From the NCBI RefSeq assembly GCF_012641395.1, contig NZ_JABAIH010000017.1, forward strand, positions 25,082-89,081: a stretch of DNA of 64,000 bases. The letters run 5' to 3'. Each line of letters starts with the position of its first letter. Position 1 is the stretch's first letter. Source of the DNA: Rhizobium sp. P32RR-XVIII. Lineage in GTDB: Bacteria > Pseudomonadota > Alphaproteobacteria > Rhizobiales > Rhizobiaceae. The notes under the pieces are model-generated. The model worked only from the letters and a program-made list of their open reading frames with translations, was not told where the DNA came from and did no database searches. This document shows, in pieces, positions 25,840 to 33,866 of the stretch. The position numbers and the translations under genes were made by a program.

Positions 25840-26442
25840 TTACGCCGCGGCGGACGGCAGATGGCGTATCTGGACCGGTAGCTTGCCGGCGATCTCGTCA
25901 TCGCTCAGGTCATCGAGCAGTTTCAGGATCGTGCCGTTGCCACCACTCCACAGCATGATCGTTCTCTGGCCCTGCATAGGTTTGGGGAAGCGATCGCCGG
26001 CATAACCGCGATAGGCGTCGGCCGTGCTGCTCCAGATATGTTCGAGGCGTTCCTCACGGGTCATCGCACGGATCGGCCGCGTCTCGCGGTCGAAGATTGC
26101 GACGCGCATGGCCTCGACCGAGCCTTGGTCGGAGAGATCGCAATAGCCGTGGAAATAGCGCGTCCGCCCGTCGATCCTGAGTGCGAAGAAAATGCTGGTG
26201 ACCGAGCCCGTCAGAAATTCCCTGAGAGCGAAGATCGGTCCGCGCATCCACAATGGCGGGAGAATATCGAGCATGTAGTCGTAAAGGGCTTCGTCGATCT
26301 CGAACCATTCGCCGGCGTAGAGCGGGGCGGCGTCAGTCTCCCACCGATCCGGACGCTGATTATGGCGATCGAACAAGCGGAACATCTGCGGGCGGGTGGC
26401 GACGCCTTCAAAGATCTTGCGGATAGGGGAAACGGAATTCAT
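25840..26442 (-). CDS. DUF1419-family protein
   Basis: A 200-residue soluble protein: MNSVSPIRKIFEGVATRPQM, then FRLFDRHNQRPDRWETDA, EWFEIDEALYDYMLDILPPLW and a segment FFALRIDGRTRYFHGYCDLSD. I associate it with DUF1419, a family confined mainly to rhizobial plasmids and without known function. It lies 86 bases upstream of the methylase-helicase on the same strand and likely shares its regulation. Confidence 0.72.
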   Translation of the reverse strand: MNSVSPIRKIFEGVATRPQMFRLFDRHNQRPDRWETDAAPLYAGEWFEIDEALYDYMLDILPPLWMRGPIFALREFLTGSVTSIFFALRIDGRTRYFHGYCDLSDQGSVEAMRVAIFDRETRPIRAMTREERLEHIWSSTADAYRGYAGDRFPKPMQGQRTIMLWSGGNGTILKLLDDLSDDEIAGKLPVQIRHLPSAAA

Positions 26443-26567
26443 CTGCGGCTCCTTTGGTGCTCTGGAAACCGAAGCCGATGGATCCTGGCGATCTCACCTT
26501 CCTCTTCAGTTTCTCGTGACACCTTCCGGGCCGCCGGCATCCCGCCTGGCCGGGTCAAGGGCCGGCT

Positions 26568-27496
26568 TCAGCCGGGCGTAGCCTCCCTTGATGCGGGCAG
26601 GCGCGATGCGGCACGCCTGTTTCCGTTTCCTGTTTTCGCTCTTTCCCTTTTTCTCTCCTGAAGCACCGCGTTCCAGTCCTCCGCTGTCGGACGGAGGCGA
26701 AGCCAGTCACCTCCGACCTCTTCGGCAAGACCCCGCAGCCGATCCGCGAACCTGTCGCCTTGAGGATTGGCGTCGGTGGCGGCCACCAGTTGCACGTTCT
26801 GACGTGCGAGCAGCTCGCACAGGGCGTCCTCCCCGGTCGGAGACCAACCGCCCCCAGTGCTGAGGTACAATGTGCCATCCCGCATCCCTTCGATCGCGGC
26901 GAGGCTCATCGCGTCTATCGCGGCCTCCGTGACGCAAAGCCGCGTCGCCTGCGAGGCACCGAACCGGAACAGAACCTTCGATCCGCCCGACGCGAACCCG
27001 CGCCAATCTGGACCGCGTTCCTCCCATCCCACGATGCGGCCGCTGCTGTCGGTATGTGCAGCCCACATACTCCCGAACGGTCCCTCGCGCAGGAGGTCTC
27101 CTTGCACCGCGGCGCGTATGACGTTGATCGGCAGAACTCGCACCCCGCACAGATAGCGCCATGCGTCTGATCCGTGCCCGAGAGCTTTGCGGGCATGCCA
27201 GCGATCGCTGACGGATGCCGTGCATGTTGCTCGCTCAGGTTTTTGCCACTCCGCCGACGAGAAGCTGAACCCGACCAACGCTGCAACGCGTGCGGCCCCT
27301 TCAGAAAAACCAACACCGTCGAGATGGCAGACAAGTGAAAACACGTCACCCTTGGCCTCGCTGAGCGGATCAAACCAGCCGCGGCCCTCATGCGTGACGA
27401 TGATAATCTCTGCCGACCGACGATGTTTGACCGCCCGTCGCGTGCTTTCCTTAACATCGATCGCAAACCCGGATGTTTCGAGTACGGCGCCGCATA
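26568..27496 (-). pseudogene. DUF3991/toprim-domain protein, 5' end cut off by an IS
   Basis: The readable frame runs to the IS5 edge near 27497. The N-terminal part after the junction (GAVLETSGFAIDVKES, then IIIVTHEGRGWFDPLSEAKG) matches DUF3991, and the C-terminal part (LCVTEAAIDAMSLAA with catalytic-type Glu, VAATDANPQGD with the DxD-like motif) is a toprim domain as in primases. Roughly the first 15 residues and the start codon are missing; the first usable in-frame start is GTG at 27344, which would delete the DUF3991 core. No start is available inside the IS before an in-frame stop at 27546. It was probably a plasmid primase-like protein and is now probably inactive. Confidence 0.78.
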
Positions 27497-28606
27497 GCGT
27501 TGGTGCAGCGATCGGTTTGTGCCAGCAGTTGTGTCCATGATGGATTTAGTCAGTTTGCTTTCGCTTTGCCGCGGACGGATTCCGGGCGTCCGCAGGCGAG
27601 CATTCGGTTGAGAACGGCGACGCCGATGGCCACCTCTGTCAGTTGAGTGGGGCAAGAACGTGCCCGCAGGCGACGCCCGATGATCCCCTTGTATCGACTC
27701 ATTGCCGTTTCAATTAAAGCCCGTTTGCCATAGCCGGTGGAGGCCTGCCATTTTAGCCGACCATCGGCCTGGATTGATGCGACATGACGATCCCGTTGGT
27801 TTACCGGCTCAGCCTCCTGTCTTGCCACGGCCGTTGCGCGCGGTGGAATGACGATCTTTGCTTCAGTACTGTGGCGCAGGACAGCGTTGTAGGTTGGATC
27901 CCCATCATAGGCGCCATCGGCGGTGAACCGGCCAATCTCATCGTCGATCTGGTCGAGCAACGGCGCCACCTGCGAGGCATCGCTGGTGTCCTGATCTGTC
28001 AACGCATGCGCAATGATCTCGCCACTGTCGGCATCAAGCGCCAGATGCAACTTGCGCCAGCCACGGCGGGACTTGGCACCATGCTTTTCTTCAAGCCATT
28101 GGCCTGCGTCATAGATCTTCAGCCCGGTGCTATCGACCAGCACGTGAAGTGGAGCATCTGGCTCAGCCCGTCGTTTGGCAGATGGTTTCCAGGTTCTTGC
28201 CCGTCGGCTGAGGGTCGTGTGATCGGGCACGGGCAGATCCAATCCCATCAGCGCAAGCACCGAACTCAAAAGCCCTTCGCTTTGGCGCAGCCGCAGTCCG
28301 AACGCTATGCCCAACATCAAGGTCGTCTCGATGGCGAGATCAGAGTAATGCCGCTGACCACCGCGTGTCGTTCGGCGCGGTGCAGCCCAACCCGACAGCG
28401 CCTCCGGCGTCAACCACAGGGTTAAGCTGCCGCGACGGCGAAGACCCGCTTCATACTCCCGCCAGTTCGCCACTTTGAATTTCATTTTGCCGATGCGATG
28501 TCGGCGGGAGGCGTTATGTTTATGCGGCATGCCGGTTCATTTACGCTGGTGTCGGTCGCAGCCGCTTAGATGGAAAATGTTGAAATTTGATCCGTGCACC
28601 AAAGTC
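27497..28606 (-). mobile_element. IS5-family insertion sequence
   Basis: An element of about 1.1 kb with one transposase gene. Imperfect terminal inverted repeats share TTGGTGCA-N2-GATC (plus strand at 27500-27513; minus strand at 28602-28589). The outer edges are estimated at about 27497 and 28606. Flanks do not show a target duplication: the left flank is the toprim gene and the right flank a broken IS6 transposase, so a deletion or recombination has occurred at one end. Confidence 0.75.
27550..28530 (-). CDS. IS5-family transposase
   Basis: A 326-residue DDE transposase. LVDSTGLKIYDAG holds the first Asp, FTADGAYDG the second, and ALIETAMSRYKGIIG the Glu with the IS5-type YREK-like spacing. 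The N-terminus (KVANWREYEAGLRRRGSL then WLTPEALSGW) is typical of IS903-like members. The frame is intact and flanked by inverted repeats, so the enzyme may be active. Confidence 0.88.
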   Translation of the reverse strand: MPHKHNASRRHRIGKMKFKVANWREYEAGLRRRGSLTLWLTPEALSGWAAPRRTTRGGQRHYSDLAIETTLMLGIAFGLRLRQSEGLLSSVLALMGLDLPVPDHTTLSRRARTWKPSAKRRAEPDAPLHVLVDSTGLKIYDAGQWLEEKHGAKSRRGWRKLHLALDADSGEIIAHALTDQDTSDASQVAPLLDQIDDEIGRFTADGAYDGDPTYNAVLRHSTEAKIVIPPRATAVARQEAEPVNQRDRHVASIQADGRLKWQASTGYGKRALIETAMSRYKGIIGRRLRARSCPTQLTEVAIGVAVLNRMLACGRPESVRGKAKAN

Positions 28607-28966
28607 ACGCTTGGCCGCCTTGGCATTGCGGCGGCTTTGCACCAGAACCTCCAGGACGAAACCGTTCTGATCGACGGCGCGCCAGAGCCAGTGCTTCTTA
28701 CCGCGGATCGAAACGACGGCCTCGTCGAGATGCCACTTGTCGCCGGGTCGACCAACTGAGCGGCGGCGGATCTCGCTGGCGAAGGCCCGCCCGAATTTCT
28801 CTGCCCAAAGCCGGACCGTCTGGTGCGAGACAATAATCCCTCGTGCCGCCAGCATGTCCTCGACCATCCGCAAGCTGAGAGGAAAACGGAAATAGAGCCA
28901 GACAGCATGGGCGATGATCTCGGGAGGAAAGCGATGGCGGCGGTAGAGTGGGTCACGGTCTGTCAT
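28607..28966 (-). pseudogene. IS6-family transposase, 3' half lost
   Basis: The first 120 or so residues of an IS6-family transposase: YRRHRFPPEIIAHAVWLYFR, the LSHQTV-like HTH, GDKWHLDEAVVSIRGKKHW with the first catalytic Asp, and DQNGFVLEVLVQSRRN. Homology stops at the IS5 boundary near 28606, after which the frame runs into IS5 sequence. The second Asp and the Glu are gone, so it cannot transpose. Confidence 0.82.
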
Positions 28967-29015
28967 GGCCCGTCATCTCACATCGAATTCCACATTCCGT
29001 TAAGTTGACGATGCC

Positions 29016-29300
29016 AGAGGCCGCAATACCGAGTTTGCACTTGCTGCGGCTATCGCGCTGGAAAATAGTTCAATCCACGTTCTCTCAGCGGATACCGATG
29101 GCATTGACGGGTCAGAGACCAATGCCGGCGCCTTTGCGGATGGCGGCACTTCCAAGCACTTGTTGGGAGCTGGCTTTAATGCTCAGACTTTATTGGACGC
29201 TAATGACAGCTTCACCGCTTTTGAGAAGATCGGCGATCTTTTCGAGACAGGTCCGACGGGAACCAACGTAAACGACTTCCGCGCATTGCTAATCGCCTAA
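29016..29300 (+). pseudogene. 3' relic of a MOFRL-type glycerate 2-kinase gene
   Basis: A 94-codon frame ending in TAA at 29298-29300, without a start codon. It reads GRNTEFALAAAIALEN, then SADTDGIDGSETNAGAFADG, DANDSFTAFEKIGDL and TGPTGTNVNDFRALLIA. This is the characteristic C-terminus of MOFRL-domain glycerate kinases/hydroxypyruvate reductases (TtuD family). The rest of the gene is missing; upstream sequence is the end of the broken IS6 element. It is a dead fragment left by insertion and deletion. Confidence 0.8.
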
Positions 29301-29374
29301 AATATTTACTGCGAGCCTGGCTCCTTAGGGCGAGTAAAGGCACCGGAACCGCCGGCTCCAAATTGGCCGTAACT

Positions 29375-29826
29375 TTATTGAAAATTCCGCGCTTTGATCT
29401 TCAGCGTATTGATATGACGGGTCAGGCACGAACATGTCGCGCGGGGCGACAACCGGCTCCGGCTTGTCCCGTGGATCCGGCCCGCCACCTCTGGCGAACT
29501 CGTCGCCGCGACCGACCGGCAGCTTGAACTCTTCGTCGCGATCCGCGAGGCCGACAAGGTCGCCTGACAAGTCGAATAGCTGCTGGGCGACAAGATGGAC
29601 GACCTCCCCTTCCCGCTGGATCCGGCTACTGATCGCCATCATCGAAGATCCGAGAACAATCCGCCGGCGCTTTTCGAAGAGTGTCGGCCAGACGACAAGG
29701 GTGGCCGGTCCTGTCTCGTCCTCAACGGTGATGAACATGACACCCTTGGCCGATCCCGGTTTTTGCCGAACCGGGACAAGTCCGGCGAGTGGCGTCGCCT
29801 TAATCTGAAGAAGGTATAGTGCGGAC
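29375..29826 (-). pseudogene. dnaE2: 3' relic of error-prone DNA polymerase dnaE2
   Basis: On the minus strand the sequence reads PLAGLVPVRQKPGSAKGVMF, ITVEDETGPATLVVWPTLFE and IQREGEVVHLVAQQLFDL, then GRGDEF and RDMFVPD, and after a one-base shift HINTLKIKARNFQ with a stop at 29375. This is the OB-fold and C-terminus of DnaE2, the SOS translesion polymerase of the imuA-imuB-dnaE2 cassette. Everything upstream is lost at the IS6 edge near 29830, and the frame is broken between MFVPD and HINTL. It is a non-functional relic. Confidence 0.82.
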
Positions 29827-29838
29827 AGGTAGCGATCG

Positions 29839-30300
29839 CTATGCGGCAGCCGATGAGGTGATGTCGCGCCAGGCTGTCATGGCAGCGGCACGGCATTCTC
29901 GGTGATCGGAGGCGCTCAGATGTTTGCGGTGCAGATGGAAGAGGTTGGCGACCGGGCCTTCAATTGAAATGAAACGCTGGCATTGTCGGGTGGATTTGAA
30001 CCGCATCATGCCCCGTTCTCGTCGTCGGATGGCCAGATGAGAATTCTCAGCGCGGTTGTTGAGGCCCTTGTGCGAACGATGCTCGACGGATGGGATTAAT
30101 TCGGCTTTCGCAGCAGAGTACGAGCGGAGCTTGTCGGTCACCAGGACGCGCGGCGTGACACCCTGGCCCTTCAGCAACTTGCGCATCAGCCGCAGGGCCG
30201 CCGTCTTGTTTCGGCGGCTTTGCAAGAGGGCATCGAGAACATAACCTTGGGCGTCCACGGCCGCCAGAGCCAATATTTCTTGCCTCTGATGGAAACGACC
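29839..30300 (-). pseudogene. IS6-family transposase, 5' half lost and frameshifted
   Basis: The C-terminal part of an IS6 transposase: GYVLDALLQSRRNKTAALRL, VTPRVLVTDKLRSY with the second Asp, LNNRAENSHLAIRRRERGM with the catalytic Glu region, and CQRFISIEGPVANLFHLHRK. A few residues upstream (VVSIRGKKYWLWR) are in another frame, so one base appears missing near 30258-30263. The N-terminal half is replaced by the 3' end of a group II intron. Dead element. Confidence 0.82.
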
Positions 30301-30302
30301 AG

Positions 30303-30544
30303 GCGAGTGGCGCAGGGGAGTTGCACCCCCGCGCTCTCTCAGAACCGGACGTGATACTCTCGCATCATCCGGCTCCCATTGTCCGGCCGTATCCATGAAG
30401 CAGTGGCCAATGGGCGAACAGCCGAGGTTGGCGCTGCGCGATGCGCAAGAGCCAATGCCGGGATCGCCGCTTGTGCCCACGCAAGGACTTGTACTTTCCC
30501 GAAGCCCATCGAGCCAAGTATCGTTCGATGCTCCAGAGCGTAGG
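30303..30544 (-). mobile_element. 3' end of a group II intron
   Basis: The minus strand encodes the last 59 residues of a group II intron maturase (LWSIERYLARWASGKYKSLR, GHKRRSRHWLLRIAQRQPRL, FAHWPLLHGYGRTMGAG), stop at 30365-30367. An in-frame TAA at 30545-30547 marks the loss of everything upstream. The stop codon lies within RNA domain V. Downstream, a domain VI-like stem (GGGG/CCCC with a bulged A) leads to the exon, which is IS6 transposase sequence (GTCGTTTCC). The reverse transcriptase domains are absent, so it cannot move on its own. Confidence 0.85.
30342..30375 (-). ncRNA. Group II intron domain V
   Basis: Exactly 34 nt on the minus strand. Lower stem GAGCCGGA pairs with TCCGGTTC; upper stem TGAT/ATCA plus GC/GT closes a GAGA (GNRA) tetraloop; a 2-nt CG bulge separates the stems. 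All hallmarks of domain V are intact although the intron is truncated. Confidence 0.88.
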
Positions 30545-30553
30545 TTATTGGTT

Positions 30554-30579
30554 CCAGATGGCGTTTGACCACCATCTGG
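30554..30579. terminator. Inverted repeat downstream of the MaoC-like gene
   Basis: Perfect 8-bp arms CCAGATGG (30554-30561) and CCATCTGG (30572-30579), 10-base loop, 100 bases past the end of the 13-kb operon. It could act as its terminator; there is no T-tract. Confidence 0.35.
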
Positions 30580-30678
30580 TGATGGGTTGACCCTGACTGC
30601 CGAACCCGTGGCCGCTCCCAAAGCGTATCTGGAAGACTGGTTGGTTCGGTAGCTCGGGCTTCCGATGACCGATAAAGC

Positions 30679-31626
30679 TTACGTGATTTTGCTCAGTGCA
30701 ATCGCTTGGGTCTGACCCTGTGCATTGAGGAAGGTGCTCTCGAAAACGAGGGTTTCGTCACGCGCCACCGTGGTCTGTACTGTGGCGGTCTGACTTGCCA
30801 GCATCGGGCGAAGGAAGCTGGCCGACATTGACCCTCCGGACAACCAAGCCATGCCAGCGAGCCTCGTAAGCTCCTCCGAAAGCCAGCAAACGCTCATCAA
30901 TCCTTGCACGACAACGTCGGTGAAGCCCATTTCGCGCGCTATTCTGCGATCCGTATGCAGATTGACGAACTCATCGACGAAGCCGGAGAAGATCGCCATC
31001 TGGCCTCTGTCAAATGACATCGTCCGCAAGGGCAGTCTCCCCTGCCGGGGTGGGTCTTCAGCGATTTTTTCGAGGATCGGCAGACTATCATCCCAAGCGG
31101 TAGAGAAGCTCACTCGCTCGCGAGAATCCGGATCGTCCGGAATTCCCGAACGATTTAGGTCGAACAATTCCGTGTTGATCTGCGACACGTACAGGCGGCC
31201 TGACTCGTCCCGTGCTTCACTGGCATGACGGAAGTACCCTTTCCCGCGTTTAGTGAATTTCTCCGTGTTCCGGCCGGAGAAGATCAACTCGGTGCCAGCC
31301 GGGACAGGAGCATGAAACACAAAATCCTCGTGCTGATGGAAGCCGCGGACGCGGCTTCGATCATATTGTGTCTGGTAGAACCACATCAATTCCTTGAGGA
31401 TCATGGCACTAGGAGCGATCCGCCCCGAAAACGCGCTGTGATCGCGGAAATACCACGGGTCCTGGCAGTTCAACGCATAGCAATAGGCGTTGATCGCAGC
31501 GTCGTCCGCAGTATAGCGCACCGGCGCGGCCTCCTCCGGGACAACGACGTTTTCGAAGATCGGGTCACGAAGATGTTCACCTACCTTCCGTGATTGCAGA
31601 TCGGGCAAAGCGTTCCAGTTGTCCAT
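30679..31626 (-). CDS. MaoC-like (double hot-dog) hydratase/dehydratase
   Basis: A 315-residue protein of the MaoC/FAS1-like fold. Residues 1-150 form an N-terminal hot-dog-like half with APSAMILKELMWFY and FHAPVPAGTELIF. Residues 190-315 form the second half with NLHTDRRIAREMGFTDVVVQ followed by GLMSV. That segment corresponds to the (R)-hydratase motif, His in LHTD and the GF..VVVQG helix. Family members hydrate or dehydrate acyl-CoA thioesters, and the two CoA-transferase genes in the same operon fit that. AGGA precedes the ATG. It is the last gene of the LacI-headed operon. The substrate is unknown. Confidence 0.78.
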   Translation of the reverse strand: MDNWNALPDLQSRKVGEHLRDPIFENVVVPEEAAPVRYTADDAAINAYCYALNCQDPWYFRDHSAFSGRIAPSAMILKELMWFYQTQYDRSRVRGFHQHEDFVFHAPVPAGTELIFSGRNTEKFTKRGKGYFRHASEARDESGRLYVSQINTELFDLNRSGIPDDPDSRERVSFSTAWDDSLPILEKIAEDPPRQGRLPLRTMSFDRGQMAIFSGFVDEFVNLHTDRRIAREMGFTDVVVQGLMSVCWLSEELTRLAGMAWLSGGSMSASFLRPMLASQTATVQTTVARDETLVFESTFLNAQGQTQAIALSKIT

Positions 31627-31657
31627 GACGTGTCCTCAGGTGATATCCAGAAGTCGC

Positions 31658-33694
31658 TTAAGCGGATGCGTCGCCGTCTTTCAGCCAACGGACTTCATCC
31701 TGGGTTAACGTGACACCGAGAGCACCGAGCGAGTCCCGAAGCTCCGTCAGGTTCGCAGGTCCGATGATCGGGAAGATCGGCAGATTTTGTGCGAGCAGAT
31801 AGGCCAGTGCAATCTGTGCCGGCGTAACGCCTCCGCGCTTTGCGAGAGCATGGACTCGGTCGCGGCGAGCGAAGTTCAACTCGCTGTACCAACTCTTCAC
31901 CATGACCGGGTCATCGAACTTGTCGCGACCTGCCCGGTCGGTGAAGAAGCCTCGCGCCTGGCTGGACCATGCAAATACCGGAGATTGCGTGCGTTCGAGC
32001 CACTTTACGCTAGCCTCATCCGACGACGCGATGCAGCCTTCCCACATGGGCGCAACCATCTCCGCGAGACTGAAGTTGTTGGAAAGCAGCTCGAAGCCCT
32101 TTTTACCGTTCTTCGCAGCGTAGGCATTGGCCTCGTCCATCCGCCCGAGGGTCCAGTTAGAACCGCCGAACTTGCGGATACGACCTTCGGCCACCAGTTC
32201 GTCTAGCACGTCAACAAATTCGCCCACTGGGACGGCCGGATCGTCACGATGCATGAAGTAAAGATCGAGATAGTCGGTCCGTAGCCGGTCAAGCGATTCC
32301 ACAAGCTGGGGGCGAATGGCCTGAGGTGTGCAATGTGGCGTGTGTGCACCCTTTCCAATGATGATCACGTCATCGCGGACACCGCGGTTCTCAATCCATT
32401 GACCCAACAGTTTGTCGACCGAACCCTGGCCATAGACATACGCGGTATCGAACACGGTGCCGCCGGCTTCGAAGAAGGCATCGTAGACCGTCGATGCCAG
32501 CGGAAGCGTCTTGAGCGCCATACCGCCGATCACAATCCGCGAGGCTGGCTTACTGACATCCAAGCGCTCGTCGAAGATCATCTTGTGATCGGCCGCCTGA
32601 GCCAGCACGCGCCCCGAAATCGTGGTCTTCGATCCCAGCGTCTCTCCGGGATACGCGAGGCCAACCGCCTGACGCCAAGCATCCAATGCCGTCATGGTGC
32701 CGACAGTATCCTCGAGGGTTGGGACAGGCCACGATACCGAGCCGGACCGGACAGCTTCGACAAAATTATCGGCTTCGATCTCATAAAGCCAATTGTCTGT
32801 CTCCACCTTAACGGTCTCGGCCTCGCCCTGTCTCGATGTGATGTTGATTATCCCGGTGCCGCCGGTTTTGCCCGAGCAGAACCACGGGGACGGCACTTCG
32901 ATGCGGCCCTTGGTCCCGTAAATACGCAGTGTATTATCCTGAACAGTCGTGATGCTGGCTGAGACTTGAACCAAGAGGTCCTCCGCAAACCGAAGGACGG
33001 CGACCGCACGCTCATCGACACCCGTCGAGCCGAGGTGAGCGAAACCTTGCACCGCAAGAGGCTCCGCGAAGTTCTTCCCGCGAGCCGCACCCGCCAGGAG
33101 ACGCGCCATCGAAACACCATAGCAGCCAACGTCCAGAATAGCGCCGCCGCCGAGCTTCGGATCGAAGTGTCGTTTTTCAACGCCAAAATCAGTGTGGTAG
33201 CCATAGGCGGCCTGAATGAGCGTGATGTCTCCAATTCGGCCGGATTGTACGATTTCCAGAAGCCTTTTTGTTTGCGGATGGCCCCGGTACATGAAGGCCT
33301 CCATGACGACCACACCCGCCTGGTGCGCGGCATCAGCGATAACCATCGCCTCGGCCGCGTTCATTCCGATCGGCTTCTCACAAAGGACATGCTTACCTGC
33401 TTCGCAGGCTTTGATTGCCCACTCCGCGTGCGTCGGATGGGGTGTGGCAATATAAACCGCTTCCACCGTTGGATCGCTCAGGAGAGCCTCGTACCCTTTA
33501 TGGACGCGAGCCCCATGAAACACGTCGCCGGCGTCTGCCGCGGGGTTGCGACTGGCAATCGCCGTCAGTACGCCGCTGTTGGAGCGGGCCACTGCGTCGG
33601 CGAACTGTTTGGCAATTGCGCCCGTCCCCAGAATGCCCCAACCAAGCTTCTTGTTAGCGCCTGCAGCAGACCTTTGTTCATTCGTCGTAGTCAT
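31658..33694 (-). CDS. Fused Gfo/Idh/MocA oxidoreductase and aldo/keto reductase
   Basis: A 678-residue two-domain protein. Residues about 15-340 are a Gfo/Idh/MocA NAD(P) oxidoreductase: GILGTGAIAKQFADAVA (dinucleotide fold), HVLCEKPIGMN (EKP motif) and GGAILDVGCYGVSMARLL. Residues about 375-678 are an aldo/keto reductase with the catalytic set Asp in VFDTAYVYG, Tyr in the same motif, Lys in IIIGKGAHT and His in YFMHRDDP. The two are normally separate enzymes. ATG 33694 is preferred because GGAG lies 8 bases upstream; ATG 33700 is only 2 bases from it. It would interconvert hydroxyl and carbonyl groups on a sugar-like substrate delivered by the adjacent transporter. Confidence 0.85.
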   Translation of the reverse strand: MTTTNEQRSAAGANKKLGWGILGTGAIAKQFADAVARSNSGVLTAIASRNPAADAGDVFHGARVHKGYEALLSDPTVEAVYIATPHPTHAEWAIKACEAGKHVLCEKPIGMNAAEAMVIADAAHQAGVVVMEAFMYRGHPQTKRLLEIVQSGRIGDITLIQAAYGYHTDFGVEKRHFDPKLGGGAILDVGCYGVSMARLLAGAARGKNFAEPLAVQGFAHLGSTGVDERAVAVLRFAEDLLVQVSASITTVQDNTLRIYGTKGRIEVPSPWFCSGKTGGTGIINITSRQGEAETVKVETDNWLYEIEADNFVEAVRSGSVSWPVPTLEDTVGTMTALDAWRQAVGLAYPGETLGSKTTISGRVLAQAADHKMIFDERLDVSKPASRIVIGGMALKTLPLASTVYDAFFEAGGTVFDTAYVYGQGSVDKLLGQWIENRGVRDDVIIIGKGAHTPHCTPQAIRPQLVESLDRLRTDYLDLYFMHRDDPAVPVGEFVDVLDELVAEGRIRKFGGSNWTLGRMDEANAYAAKNGKKGFELLSNNFSLAEMVAPMWEGCIASSDEASVKWLERTQSPVFAWSSQARGFFTDRAGRDKFDDPVMVKSWYSELNFARRDRVHALAKRGGVTPAQIALAYLLAQNLPIFPIIGPANLTELRDSLGALGVTLTQDEVRWLKDGDASA

Positions 33695-33819
33695 CTTCAT
33701 GTCTCCAAAAATCGGTAGGTAGTCAGTCTTGCGGTCCGAGCCGAGTGGCGGTTATCGTGATCTAGTATTGGCTGTCAGGTTTGCTGATGCGGCGTGCAAC
33801 GTTTGGTCTCGCTCGTAAG

Positions 33820-33843
33820 CCGGACCACCGATCAGTGGCCCGG
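33820..33843. terminator. Intercistronic hairpin after the binding-protein gene
   Basis: Arms CCGG-a-CCAC (33820-33828) and GTGG-c-CCGG (33835-33843) with one internal mismatch and a 6-base loop, just past the binding-protein stop. Such hairpins often stabilise binding-protein mRNA or attenuate downstream transcription. Confidence 0.4.
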
Positions 33844-33866
33844 CCAGTGTTCTTGGGAGGACAAAA

